This document shows, piece by piece, positions 18,351 through 27,440 of a stretch of 64,000 nucleotides of DNA (its first letter is position 1; each line of letters opens with the position of its first letter). This stretch comes from Algibacter lectus. Its GTDB lineage: Bacteria; Bacteroidota; Bacteroidia; Flavobacteriales; Flavobacteriaceae. The notes beneath the pieces are model-generated. The model was not told the origin of the DNA and made no database searches. It saw only the letters and a program-made list of their open reading frames with translations. The position numbers were made by a program, and so were the translations under genes. The DNA lies in the NCBI RefSeq assembly GCF_900112395.1, contig NZ_FOLN01000015.1, forward strand, positions 18,874 through 82,873, given 5' to 3'.

Positions 18351-20759
18351 CTACATTTCCATAGTTTCCCCTCCTTCGCCACGTTCGCCACGTTGCTGTT
18401 GTTTTTGTTGGTTAAAACGGTATGTAAAGGCTAGGTTATACGTTGTACTACCTCTAAATTGAATTTCTTGATATGATGTAAAGGTATCTGCAGTTATATC
18501 ATTTCTGCTTACTCCCGTGTTAAATACATCTCTAACGTTAAATGCTATAGAAGCTTTTTCTTTTAATATGTCTTTACTAAACGCTGTGTTTACAGTTCCG
18601 CTAGCTCTTCTGTCATTTTGTGAATCTACAGTTGGTCCACGGTAGCTAAAGTTTGTTTGCCAATCTACAGAATATGGAAGTGTAAGTTTATTTGTTAAAC
18701 GTGCATTCCATGTTAAGTTATTTGCTGTTAGATTAACATCTTCAAAACTTCCGTTACGTTCTAATTTGTAAATATTAAAATCACTATTTATACGCCATTT
18801 TCTAGTAGGGCTGTAGTTTAAATTGAATTCAAAACCATAACGATCATCGGTTGCTAAATTTACTGGACCACGTTCTATTACAGGAAATTCTTCTCCATTT
18901 ATAAACACAGTTTCTCCGTTATCTCTACTTAAAAATGTCATTACATCTGTAGAGTGTGAGTAGTAAACAGAAGAACTTAAAGTGAATTTCCCAAATCTAT
19001 TTAAATAGCCAATATCAAAAACACTAGAGTAAGTTGGGTCTAAATCTGGATTTCCTTGAAAAACGTTAGTTAAACTAGAACGAGAAGGGAAAGGGTTTAA
19101 CATAAAACCACGTGGTCTACGTAATCTTCGGTTATAACCAACCGTCATACTTGCATCTTCATTAAATTTATAACTTACGTTAACTGTAGGGAATAAACCT
19201 GTAAAGTTTTTTCTTTTAAAATCACCAGAAGTAGGTTGATCTAATGTGTATTTAGTGTTTTCTAATCGTAAACCTAATAGGTATGAGAATTTATCAATTT
19301 TACTACCAAACTGAAAGTAAGCAGCGTTTAAATATTGCTTAAAGTTAAACAGGTTCGATAAGTTGGTGTTTAATTCAAAGGCACCAGCATCATTAAGTAG
19401 AGAAACTTGATAATCCGTTTCGGTAGTCGTGAAATCTCCACGGTACCCCAATTCAATTTGACTATTTTCACCTAAAGGTAATACGTAATCTGTTTGTAAT
19501 AATATTTGTTGCTCATCTTCCAAGGTTTGTAAGATATCGGTATCAAGTCCATCAACGCTAATTAATGAGTATTCGTCATCATTAGAATTTTCAAATTGAA
19601 AATCGAAAGAAAATTTATGTCCGTCCGTTTTAAAATCTTTCATGAAATTTAAAGCATATTGAAATGTTCCACTTTCACCTTCTTCAGGATCACGACGCAC
19701 ACTTCGGCTAGTTTCATTTGTTATTTTATTTAACTGAACCAAGTTATTAATTGAGTTGTTGTAGCTACTATTATCACTATAAACAATAGAGTTGGTTAAT
19801 GATGCTGAGTCTGTAATATACCACTCAATACCTGTATTGGTTGTAATACCTTTACGCGTATCATCCCAATTACGTTTTTCATCTAAATCTGGTGTGTTTT
19901 CATCAAAATACTTAACATCATTATACCATCTACCAACACTTTCTCTGTATCTGTAAGATGTGGTGTTAAATATATTTACGTTACCAGTTCTGTAATTTAT
20001 GTTCCCTGATAATCCAGCCGCATCAGGGTGTCCAACATTTGCTGTAACAGAACCGTTAAAACCTAACAGTTTACTACGGCGTAGAATAATATTAATAATT
20101 CCTCCCGTTCCTTCAGCTTCATATCTTGCTGATGGAGAAGTAATAACTTCAACTTTTTCAATAGCATCTGCAGGTAATTGTTGTAGTGCTTCGGCAGAAT
20201 TTAAACCAACTAAACCAGATGGTTTTCCGTTAATTAAGATACGTACATTGTCATTTCCGCGTAAAGCAACACCACCTTCGGCATCTACAGAAACAGATGG
20301 TACATTATCTAGAACATCACTAACAGATCCGCCACTTACAGTTAAATCTTTACCAACATTGTAGATTTTTTTATCAAGCTTTATTTCAACTGTGGTACGC
20401 TCGGCAATAATTTCTACTTCGCCTAAAGATTCTGTATCTAATTCTAAAGAATAAGACCCAATGTTTTCAGATTTGCTAATTTGTTTATTAGCAATAGTAA
20501 TAGTTTTAAACGAGATATACTCAATTGTAATGTTGTATAAACCAACAGGAACAGGGATAGAGAAGTTTCCCTTTAAATCTGTAATTCCTCCGGTTTCAAT
20601 CTTGTTTTCCTTTTTATTGAAGAATGCAATAGTTGCATATTCTAAAGGTTCGTTGGTTTCTTTGTCTATTACTTTACCACTTATTGTTACTTCTTTTTGT
20701 GCAAATAAGAGTGTAGAAAATAAGCTTAAAAAAACAAATAAATGTATTCTTTTTCCCAT
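18351..20759 (-). CDS. TonB-dependent receptor-like outer-membrane beta-barrel protein
   Basis: An 802-residue outer-membrane protein. The signal peptide ends at LLFAQKE. Residues 24-105 form a carboxypeptidase-regulatory-like domain (VTISGKVIDKETNEPLEYAT). A plug domain at about 130-230 contains LRGNDNVRILINGKPSG and the IEKVEVITSPSARYEAEG box. The remainder is a 22-strand-type barrel ending in YNLAFTYRF. The C-terminal tail, QQKQQQRGERGEGGETMEM, is hydrophilic and lies beyond the usual final aromatic strand. No SusD-like partner is nearby, so a substrate cannot be inferred. It is transcribed alone with a TAGTTTTG element at 20792-20785. Confidence 0.9.
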   Translation of the reverse strand: MGKRIHLFVFLSLFSTLLFAQKEVTISGKVIDKETNEPLEYATIAFFNKKENKIETGGITDLKGNFSIPVPVGLYNITIEYISFKTITIANKQISKSENIGSYSLELDTESLGEVEIIAERTTVEIKLDKKIYNVGKDLTVSGGSVSDVLDNVPSVSVDAEGGVALRGNDNVRILINGKPSGLVGLNSAEALQQLPADAIEKVEVITSPSARYEAEGTGGIINIILRRSKLLGFNGSVTANVGHPDAAGLSGNINYRTGNVNIFNTTSYRYRESVGRWYNDVKYFDENTPDLDEKRNWDDTRKGITTNTGIEWYITDSASLTNSIVYSDNSSYNNSINNLVQLNKITNETSRSVRRDPEEGESGTFQYALNFMKDFKTDGHKFSFDFQFENSNDDEYSLISVDGLDTDILQTLEDEQQILLQTDYVLPLGENSQIELGYRGDFTTTETDYQVSLLNDAGAFELNTNLSNLFNFKQYLNAAYFQFGSKIDKFSYLLGLRLENTKYTLDQPTSGDFKRKNFTGLFPTVNVSYKFNEDASMTVGYNRRLRRPRGFMLNPFPSRSSLTNVFQGNPDLDPTYSSVFDIGYLNRFGKFTLSSSVYYSHSTDVMTFLSRDNGETVFINGEEFPVIERGPVNLATDDRYGFEFNLNYSPTRKWRINSDFNIYKLERNGSFEDVNLTANNLTWNARLTNKLTLPYSVDWQTNFSYRGPTVDSQNDRRASGTVNTAFSKDILKEKASIAFNVRDVFNTGVSRNDITADTFTSYQEIQFRGSTTYNLAFTYRFNQQKQQQRGERGEGGETMEM

Positions 20760-20784
20760 GCTGGTCTTTTAGTTTATTAGACTG

Positions 20785-20792
20785 CAAAACTA
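20785..20792 (-). promoter_or_regulatory. -7 element for the TonB-receptor-like gene (TAGTTTTG)
   Basis: The minus strand reads TAGTTTTG 25 bp before the ATG at 20759. Confidence 0.45.
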
Positions 20793-20851
20793 TGGGATGG
20801 TTTAGCTTTATTGAGTTAAACCTATGTTAAAATAAACCTTAAATTTTTGGC

Positions 20852-21193
20852 TTATAGAATGTCTAAAATTAAACTTGGTGGACGACCAATAACTGCTTTT
20901 TTACCATTTATAACAATTGGACGTTCTATTAACTTAGGATTATTAGCCATAGCTTCAATAACTTCAGTGTCGGTTAGATCTTTACCTTTAAAATCACTTT
21001 TCCAGATGGCTTCGTTTTTTCTAACCAATTCTATAGGTTTAATACCTAAAAGTGTTACCATTTCTGTTAACGCTTTCGCGGAAAGGTTATCGTCCAAATA
21101 TTTTACAATTTCGAAGGGTTTTCCAGAATTCTCAAGGATTTCTAGGCCTTGTCTCGATTTTGAACAACGTGGGTTATGATAAATTTTTGTCAT
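20852..21193 (-). CDS. arsC: Arsenate reductase-like protein (ArsC/Spx family)
   Basis: This 113-residue thioredoxin-fold protein has the ArsC signature HNPRCSKSRQGL with the catalytic cysteine at residue 10. The C-terminal block RPIVINGKKAVIGRPP is also present. The family includes glutaredoxin-dependent arsenate reductases and uncharacterised relatives (YffB). No other ars gene is adjacent, so arsenate reduction is plausible but not certain. It lies between prfB and the TonB-receptor-like gene on the same strand. Confidence 0.85.
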   Translation of the reverse strand: MTKIYHNPRCSKSRQGLEILENSGKPFEIVKYLDDNLSAKALTEMVTLLGIKPIELVRKNEAIWKSDFKGKDLTDTEVIEAMANNPKLIERPIVINGKKAVIGRPPSLILDIL

Positions 21194-21213
21194 TGTAATA
21201 GTATGTTTTAATT

Positions 21214-21244
21214 AAACCTCACAGATTTAAAACCTGTGAGGTTT
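21214..21244. terminator. Hairpin between prfB and arsC
   Basis: Perfect 11-pair inverted repeat AAACCTCACAG / CTGTGAGGTTT. The better T run is on the plus strand, where no gene ends. On the minus strand it would be a weak terminator after prfB. Confidence 0.5.
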
Positions 21245-21256
21245 TCTTTTTTTATG

Positions 21257-22367
21257 TTATAATTGGCCGTCGTCTTCCATTTTTTGTCCCATCATCATTA
21301 AATAGGCCTTTAAAAAGCTGTCAATATTACCATCCATTACGGCATCTACATTACCGGTTTCATGAGCGGTACGTACATCTTTCACTAATTTATAGGGATG
21401 CATTACGTAGTTTCTAATTTGGCTACCCCATTCAATTTTCATTTTTCCAGCTTCAATATCATCACGTTGTGCCAATTGTTTTTGAAGTTCAATTTCATAC
21501 AATTGCGATTTAAGCATTTGCATAGCACGCGATCTGTTATCATGTTGAGAGCGTGTTTCCGAACACGATATTTGAATACCTGTAGGTTTATGTGTCAGTT
21601 GTACTTTGGTTTCAACTTTATTTACATTTTGCCCACCAGCACCACTAGATCTTGCGGTTGTTATTTCTATATCGGCAGGGTTTATTTCTACTTCAATAGT
21701 ATCATCAACAAGAGGGTACACATAAACTGAAGCAAAACTTGTATGGCGTTTGGCATTACTATCAAACGGAGAAATACGCACTAATCTATGTACGCCATTT
21801 TCACCTTTTAACCAACCAAAAGCGAAGTCGCCTTCGATTTCTAGCGTTACGGTTTTTATACCAGCAACATCACCTTCTTGAAAGTTGAGTTCCTTCACCT
21901 TAAAACCGCTTTTTTCAGCATACATTAAGTACATACGCATAAGCATACTTGCCCAATCGCAACTTTCTGTTCCACCAGCACCAGCTGTAATTTGCAGTAC
22001 GGCACTTAAGCTATCACCTTCTTCAGAAAGCATATTTTTAAACTCAATATCTTCTAATTGTGTAGCTAATAAATTGTATTGAGCTTCTACATCTTCGGCA
22101 GTAGCTTCATCTTCCTTAAAAAATTCATAAAGAACTTCAAGGTCTTCAAATCTGGTTTTTGCTGTTTTATAATCTTCTACCCATTTTTTCTTCACACGTA
22201 GTGATTTCATTATAATTTCTGCTGCTTTGGAGTCGTTCCAGAAATTAGGGTCAAAGGTTTGTTCTTCTTCGTTTTGTATTTCTATCAGTTTGGCGTCTAT
22301 GTCAAAGATAGTGCCTAAGTTTATCGAGGCGGGTATTTAGATCTTTAATTTGATCGGAAGTTATCAT
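21257..22367 (-). CDS. prfB: Peptide chain release factor 2, made by programmed +1 frameshift
   Basis: RF2 recognises UGA and UAA stop codons. The main frame, 317 residues from 22210, is too short for RF2. Reading upstream, a 21-codon frame starts at ATG 22367 ([21 protein letters not shown]) and meets a TGA at 22304-22302. A +1 shift at CTT-TGA-C continues in the main frame with [20 protein letters not shown], a normal RF2 N-terminus. The full product is about 369 residues. The peptide anticodon region SPFD and the catalytic GGQ ([10 protein letters not shown]) are present. This is the classic autoregulation of RF2: low RF2 lets the ribosome pause and shift at its own UGA. The internal Shine-Dalgarno-like element is degenerate here. 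Confidence 0.95.
22301..22316 (-). promoter_or_regulatory. Programmed +1 frameshift site of prfB
   Basis: The minus strand reads AGGCACTATCTTTGAC. The slippery CTT, the TGA stop, the following C and the TAT spacer match the E. coli site AGGGGGTATCTTTGAC. The GGG of the Shine-Dalgarno-like stimulator is replaced by CAC. Confidence 0.93.
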
Positions 22368-22385
22368 GTATCAATTTATTTCTAA

Positions 22386-22393
22386 CAAAAATA
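22386..22393 (-). promoter_or_regulatory. -7 element for prfB (TATTTTTG)
   Basis: The minus strand reads TATTTTTG, 18 bp before the ATG at 22367. It supports that ATG as the true start of the frameshifted gene. Confidence 0.5.
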
Positions 22394-22461
22394 GGATTTC
22401 TTTAAGCTAGCAGAAAACAAATCTGAATATAATTTTATAGCTTTATCCACAAATTGAAAAT

Positions 22462-23478
22462 ATGATTATTGATTTAAGAAGTGATACCGTTACCAAACCA
22501 ACTAAACCTATGTTAGATGCCATGATGCAAGCTGCTGTGGGAGATGATGTGTTTAGAGAAGATCCAACGGTAAACGCGTTGGAAGCTAGAATAGCCAATA
22601 TGTTTGGAAAAGAAACGGCTTTATTTTTTCCGAGTGGGACTATGGCAAACCAAACGGCAATTAAATTACATACCAATCCTGGAGATCAGGTTATTTGTGA
22701 TAAATATGCGCATATTTTTAATTATGAATCTGGTGGAGCGTCTTTTAACAGCGGTGTGTCTTGTAATTTATTAGATGTTAATAATGGCATTTTTTCTGCA
22801 CAAGATGTAAAACAAGCCATAAACCCAGAAGCTTACTATTACAGTAAAACAAGTTTAGTTGAAATTGAAAACACGGCGAATAGAAGAGGAGGTTCTTGTT
22901 GGGATTATAATGAAATACTTAAAATTAGAACCGTTTGCGATGAAAATAACCTAGGCTTTCACTTAGATGGAGCTCGTTTGTGGCATGCCTTGGTAGCAAA
23001 AAATGAAACAACTGAGCAATACGGAAAAGCTTTTGATACTATATCGGTATGTTTAAGTAAAGGTTTAGGTTGCCCTGTAGGCTCTGTTTTGGTTGGTGAT
23101 AAGGTTATAATGGAAAACGCCATACGAATTCGTAAAATATTTGGTGGCAACATGCGCCAAGCAGGATATTTGGCTGCAGCAGGTTTATACGCTTTGGATA
23201 ATAATATTGAAAGGTTGGCAGAAGATCACCAAAAAGCAAAGGAAATAGGTGCCGTTTTAGCAGAACGTTCTATCGTGAAATCGGTAGAACCTATAGAAAC
23301 TAATATTGTTATTTTTGAATTGAACAACAACGTTAATGAAAAAGAATTCACTCAAAAATTAGCCGATAAAAATATACATATTATAAGCATGGGTGGTAAT
23401 AAGCTGCGTATGGTAACGCATTTAGATTACACTAATGCTATGCATGACAAACTTTTGAGTGAATTATTGAAACTATAA
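22462..23478 (+). CDS. ltaE: Low-specificity L-threonine aldolase
   Basis: A 338-residue PLP enzyme that cleaves threonine and allo-threonine to glycine and acetaldehyde. It starts with the typical IDLRSDTVTKPT. The conserved HLDGARLWHALVA is near residue 170. The PLP lysine is in SVCLSKGLGCPVGSVL near residue 200. It is divergent from prfB and ends 6 bp from the convergent YbaB gene. Confidence 0.95.
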   Translation: MIIDLRSDTVTKPTKPMLDAMMQAAVGDDVFREDPTVNALEARIANMFGKETALFFPSGTMANQTAIKLHTNPGDQVICDKYAHIFNYESGGASFNSGVSCNLLDVNNGIFSAQDVKQAINPEAYYYSKTSLVEIENTANRRGGSCWDYNEILKIRTVCDENNLGFHLDGARLWHALVAKNETTEQYGKAFDTISVCLSKGLGCPVGSVLVGDKVIMENAIRIRKIFGGNMRQAGYLAAAGLYALDNNIERLAEDHQKAKEIGAVLAERSIVKSVEPIETNIVIFELNNNVNEKEFTQKLADKNIHIISMGGNKLRMVTHLDYTNAMHDKLLSELLKL

Positions 23479-23484
23479 ATAAAC

Positions 23485-23808
23485 TTACTTAAACATATCC
23501 ATACCAGGTATATTTGGCATACCGTCTTTTGCGGCAGCAGCAAGCTCTGCTTCGTTAATTTGAGTAGCTCTTTCAATAGCTTTGTTTAATGTTAAAACAA
23601 GGTAATCTTCGAGTTGCTCTTTATCTTCCAACAAAGCATCATCAATGTCAATAGATTTAATAGTTCTATTGGCTGTTAATGTAATTTTAAGCTTATTGTC
23701 GTTACTAGCTTCATCTACTAAAACGGTGTCTAAACGTTTTTTTGTTTCTTCTACTTTTTTCTTGGCTTCTTTGAGTTTACTCATCATGCCCATCATGTCT
23801 CCAAACAT
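23485..23808 (-). CDS. YbaB/EbfC family nucleoid-associated protein
   Basis: This 107-residue protein begins [21 protein letters not shown] and has the family pattern of a helical N-terminus, a central beta segment ([19 protein letters not shown]) and a helical C-terminus ([16 protein letters not shown]). Members bind DNA as dimers. A longer reading from 23853 adds 15 residues with no family similarity, so I chose the ATG at 23808. The usual neighbours dnaX and recR are not here. Confidence 0.92.
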   Translation of the reverse strand: MFGDMMGMMSKLKEAKKKVEETKKRLDTVLVDEASNDNKLKITLTANRTIKSIDIDDALLEDKEQLEDYLVLTLNKAIERATQINEAELAAAAKDGMPNIPGMDMFK

Positions 23809-23888
23809 ATTTTTAAAATTTTTTAAGGGGGTTGGTAGCTGCAAATTTATCAAATACTAAGCCAAATTGTTGTATTTTACAATGAAAA

Positions 23889-26024
23889 ATGAAAATAGCA
23901 ACCATTCTTTTAAGCGTAAGTTTTACTTTTGCCGCTTCGTGTAAAAATATAAATATGAGTAAATCTATAAATGAAGTCGCTATTCCTTCAGCAAAAAAAA
24001 TATCAAAAACATTAGAAATTCACAATGATGTTAGAATCGATAATTATTATTGGTTAAACGATCGTGAAAACCCTGAGGTTATAGATTATTTAAATGCCGA
24101 GAATAACTACACCAAAGCTTTAATGGCGCATACTGAAGGTTTTCAAAAAGATTTATTTGAAGAAATGAAGGGGCGAATTAAGGAAGACGACTCATCATTA
24201 CCTTATAAATTAAACGGGTATTGGTACATTACACGTTATGAAACAGGGAAAGATTATCCTATTTATTTACGTAAAAAAGGAAGTTTAGATGCCGAAGAAG
24301 AAATTCTATTCGATTGTAATGAAATGGCTAAAGACCAATCATACTTTAGTTTAGGAGGTATTTCTATTAGCCCAGATAACAAAATGGCAGCTTTTTCTAC
24401 AGATACAGTAAGTAGAAGGCAATATACTGTTCAAATTAAAAACTTAGAAACAGGTGAGATTTTAGCCGATAAAATTTTGAATACTACCGGAAGCGCAACA
24501 TGGGCAAACGATAATAAAACATTGTTTTACACCATGAAAGATGCTGTAACGTTGCGTTCTCATAAAATATTCAAACATAAGTTAGATACCGATTCTAAAG
24601 ATGATATAGAGGTTTATCACGAAGCAGATGAAACCTTTAATACCTTTGTATATAAAACAAAATCTAAAAAATATATTGTTATAGGTTCGTCGAGCACGTT
24701 GTCTTCAGAATATCAAATTTTAAGTGCAGATACTCCAGATGCTGCTTTTAAAATGTTTCAAAAAAGAACAGACGATATGGAGTATAGTATTGCACATTAT
24801 GATGATGCGTTTTACGTGATTTCTAATTGTGACGATGCTACAAATTTTAAACTTTTAAAAACCAGCGAAACAGCTACTGAGAAAGAAAATTGGAAAGATT
24901 TACTACCTCATAGAGAAGCTGTTTTATTAGAAGATATCGAGATTTTTAAAGATTATTTAGTTGTTAATGAACGTGAAAATGGACTTAACAATATTAGAAT
25001 AATAAGTTGGGATGGTAGCGAAGATTATTACCTACCTTTTAATTCTGAAACGTACACATCTTATATAGGTAATAATCCTGATTTTGATAGCGATGTGATG
25101 CGTTATGGATTTAATTCGTTAACCAACCCAAGTTCGGTAATGGATTATAATTTTAAAACTAAAACAAGCGAAGTTAAAAAGGAACAAGAGGTTTTAGGTG
25201 GAAAGTTTAATAAAGAAAATTACGAATCTAAACGAATTTGGGCTACAGCTCGCGATGGCGTAAAAGTGCCAATTTCTTTAGTTTATAAAAAAGGAATTAA
25301 GCTAGATGGAACTAATCCATTATTACAATATGCATATGGTTCTTATGGTTCAACAACAGATCCTTCGTTTTCTACAATTCGTTTAAGTTTACTAGATCGT
25401 GGCTTTGTTTATGCCATTGCGCATATTCGAGGTGGAGAATATTTAGGACGCCATTGGTACGAAACTGGAAAGCTTTTAACCAAGAAAAACACTTTTACAG
25501 ATTTTATAGATTGTTCTAAGTTTTTAATTGAAGAAAAATATACTTCAAATAAACATCTATATGCTTACGGTGGTTCGGCTGGTGGTTTATTAATGGGCGC
25601 TATTATTAATATGAATCCGGAATTGTACAACGGTGTTTTAGCTGCTGTACCATTTGTAGATGTAGTTACGACTATGTTAGACGATTCAATTCCTTTAACA
25701 ACAGGAGAATACGATGAGTGGGGAAACCCCAATAACGAAGAGTATTACCATTACATGAAATCTTATTCACCATATGATAATGTAGAAGCAAAAGATTATC
25801 CAAATATGTTAGTTACAACGGGTTTACACGATTCGCAAGTACAATATTGGGAACCTGCAAAGTGGGTAGCAAAGCTTAGAGAATTGAAAACGGATAGCAA
25901 TATATTATTATTGCAAACAGATATGGAATCGGGTCATGGTGGTGCTTCCGGACGTTTTGAAAGTCTAAAGGAAGTAGCGTTGGAATACGCGTTTTTACTA
26001 GATTTAGAGGGAATTAAGCGCTAA
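23889..26024 (+). CDS. S9 family prolyl oligopeptidase, oligopeptidase B-like (lipoprotein)
   Basis: A 711-residue serine peptidase. Residues 1-19 are a lipoprotein signal with the cysteine in FAASCKN, so it is probably a periplasmic lipoprotein. A beta-propeller fills about residues 70-430. The C-terminal alpha/beta hydrolase domain has the nucleophile serine in AYGGSAGGLLMG near residue 560 and the catalytic histidine in ESGHGGASGRF near residue 680. The segment EYDEWGNPNNEEYYHYMKSY is characteristic of oligopeptidase B, which cuts after basic residues. It is transcribed alone, divergent from the YbaB gene. Confidence 0.93.
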   Translation: MKIATILLSVSFTFAASCKNINMSKSINEVAIPSAKKISKTLEIHNDVRIDNYYWLNDRENPEVIDYLNAENNYTKALMAHTEGFQKDLFEEMKGRIKEDDSSLPYKLNGYWYITRYETGKDYPIYLRKKGSLDAEEEILFDCNEMAKDQSYFSLGGISISPDNKMAAFSTDTVSRRQYTVQIKNLETGEILADKILNTTGSATWANDNKTLFYTMKDAVTLRSHKIFKHKLDTDSKDDIEVYHEADETFNTFVYKTKSKKYIVIGSSSTLSSEYQILSADTPDAAFKMFQKRTDDMEYSIAHYDDAFYVISNCDDATNFKLLKTSETATEKENWKDLLPHREAVLLEDIEIFKDYLVVNERENGLNNIRIISWDGSEDYYLPFNSETYTSYIGNNPDFDSDVMRYGFNSLTNPSSVMDYNFKTKTSEVKKEQEVLGGKFNKENYESKRIWATARDGVKVPISLVYKKGIKLDGTNPLLQYAYGSYGSTTDPSFSTIRLSLLDRGFVYAIAHIRGGEYLGRHWYETGKLLTKKNTFTDFIDCSKFLIEEKYTSNKHLYAYGGSAGGLLMGAIINMNPELYNGVLAAVPFVDVVTTMLDDSIPLTTGEYDEWGNPNNEEYYHYMKSYSPYDNVEAKDYPNMLVTTGLHDSQVQYWEPAKWVAKLRELKTDSNILLLQTDMESGHGGASGRFESLKEVALEYAFLLDLEGIKR

Positions 26025-26039
26025 TAAAAAAAAATGTCT

Positions 26040-26102
26040 TATTTTTGTCAAGTTTTAAGAAGCATGGATTTGTTTAAATCATGCAACTTGTAAATTGAAT
26101 TT
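26040..26102 (+). promoter_or_regulatory. Promoter and leader hairpin of the cysteine-synthase-like gene
   Basis: A TATTTTTG -7 element occupies 26040-26047. It is followed at 26063-26086 by an imperfect hairpin (GCATGGATTT with AAATCATGC) in the 5' leader. No -33 TTG at normal spacing was seen. Confidence 0.4.
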
Positions 26103-27143
26103 ATGAAACACAGAAATCAAGTATTTGATAATGTATTAGAGTTAGTTGGCAATACACCTTTAGTAAAGCTAAACAGAATTACCTCTAAGTTCGAAGGGGA
26201 TTTTTACGCTAAAGTAGAATGTTTTAACCCAGGACAATCATCAAAAGATAGAATTGCACTTTATATTATTGAAGAAGCCGAAAAGAAAGGTATTTTAAAA
26301 CCAGGCGATACTATTGTAGAAACCACTTCTGGTAATACGGGTTTTAGTATTGCAATGGTAAGTATCATTAAAGGATACGAGTGTGTATTAGCAGTAAGTT
26401 CAAAATCTTCTCCGGATAAAATTGATATGTTGCGTACCATGGGAGCGAAGGTATATGTATGCCCAGCTCATGTTAGTGCAGACGATCCAAGATCGTACTA
26501 TCAAGTTGCAAAACGTATTCACGAAGAATTAAAAGGTTCGGTTTACATCAATCAGTATTTCAATCAATTAAATATTGATGCGCATTATAACTCTACAGGG
26601 CCAGAAATTTGGAAACAAACTGAAGGTGAAATAACGCATTTAGTGGCATGTAGCGGTACTGGAGGAACAATTTCTGGAACAGCAAAATATTTAAAAGAGC
26701 AAAATCCAAATATAAAAGTAATAGGTGTTGATGCTTTTGGTTCGGTGATTAAAAAATACCATGAAACAAGAGAGTTCGACGAAAAGGAAATTTATCCATA
26801 TCGTATAGAAGGTTTAGGTAAAAACTTAATTCCAGGTGCTACAGATTTTGATGTAATAGATCAATTTGTAAAAGTTACCGATGAGGAAAGTGCACATACC
26901 GCTAGAGAAATAGCTAGAACAGAAGGTATGTTTGTTGGTTATACTTCTGGAGCTGCAACCCAAGCTATTAAGCAATTAGGTGAACAAGGAGCGTTTAAAA
27001 AGGGAGATAAAATTGTTGTTATCTATCCAGATCATGGTTCGCGTTACATGAGTAAAGTTTACAGTGATAAATGGATGAGCGATCAAGGTTTCTTCGATTC
27101 ACAAAATGAAGCAGCTGCGCAAAGCATTCAATACATAAAATAA
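26103..27143 (+). CDS. Cysteine synthase family PLP enzyme (possible cysteate or cysteine synthase)
   Basis: This 346-residue protein belongs to the cysteine synthase/cystathionine beta-synthase fold. The PLP lysine is in [11 protein letters not shown] near residue 43, the substrate loop is [11 protein letters not shown] near 78, and the phosphate loop is [13 protein letters not shown] near 185. There is no CBS domain. The family joins a serine-derived acceptor with a sulfur nucleophile. The next gene on the same strand is an alpha-oxoamine synthase of the serine palmitoyltransferase type. That pairing would fit a supply of cysteate for capnine-type sulfonolipids. Plain cysteine or cystathionine synthesis is the conservative reading. 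Confidence 0.88.
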   Translation: MKHRNQVFDNVLELVGNTPLVKLNRITSKFEGDFYAKVECFNPGQSSKDRIALYIIEEAEKKGILKPGDTIVETTSGNTGFSIAMVSIIKGYECVLAVSSKSSPDKIDMLRTMGAKVYVCPAHVSADDPRSYYQVAKRIHEELKGSVYINQYFNQLNIDAHYNSTGPEIWKQTEGEITHLVACSGTGGTISGTAKYLKEQNPNIKVIGVDAFGSVIKKYHETREFDEKEIYPYRIEGLGKNLIPGATDFDVIDQFVKVTDEESAHTAREIARTEGMFVGYTSGAATQAIKQLGEQGAFKKGDKIVVIYPDHGSRYMSKVYSDKWMSDQGFFDSQNEAAAQSIQYIK

Positions 27144-27168
27144 GAAAGCATAATATTACATAATACAG

Positions 27169-27207
27169 GTCCATATTTTACTAATTTGTGAAATATGGAC
27201 TTTTTTT
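27169..27207 (+). terminator. Terminator after the cysteine-synthase-like gene
   Basis: Ten-pair stem GTCCATATTT / AAATATGGAC with a 12-base loop and a seven-T tail. A third copy of the left arm lies at 27250, described separately. Confidence 0.8.
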
Positions 27208-27265
27208 ATGCATCAAAAAATCGATATAGAAGTTTTTTTCAACTTTATTGTCCATATTTCGCAAA
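27185..27265. repeat. Overlapping inverted repeat between the two PLP-enzyme genes
   Basis: TTTGTGAAATATGGAC (27185-27200) is nearly complementary to GTCCATATTTCGCAAA (27250-27265), with one mismatch of 16. The right arm of the terminator can therefore pair with either of two partners. The related words ATGCATC and AAAAAAT recur at about 27208-27221 and 27265-27280. Confidence 0.6.
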
Positions 27266-27303
27266 TGCATCGTAAAAAATTATGCTCAATCCATATAAAT
27301 ATT

Positions 27304-27311
27304 TAATTTTG
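27304..27311 (+). promoter_or_regulatory. -7 element for the alpha-oxoamine synthase gene (TAATTTTG)
   Basis: TAATTTTG matches TAnnTTTG and predicts a leader of about 120 bases before the ATG at 27441. No -33 element is convincing. Confidence 0.45.
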
Positions 27312-27440
27312 CACGGACTGACTAAAACCAAAACATTCTTGATTCTTTCATAAACAGCTCGTTTTGTTTGTGTTCCTTAAAAGTTGTTTAATTTGGTTGC
27401 AGTTATATCTAAAGTTTAATAGCAATACCATTTATAATAG

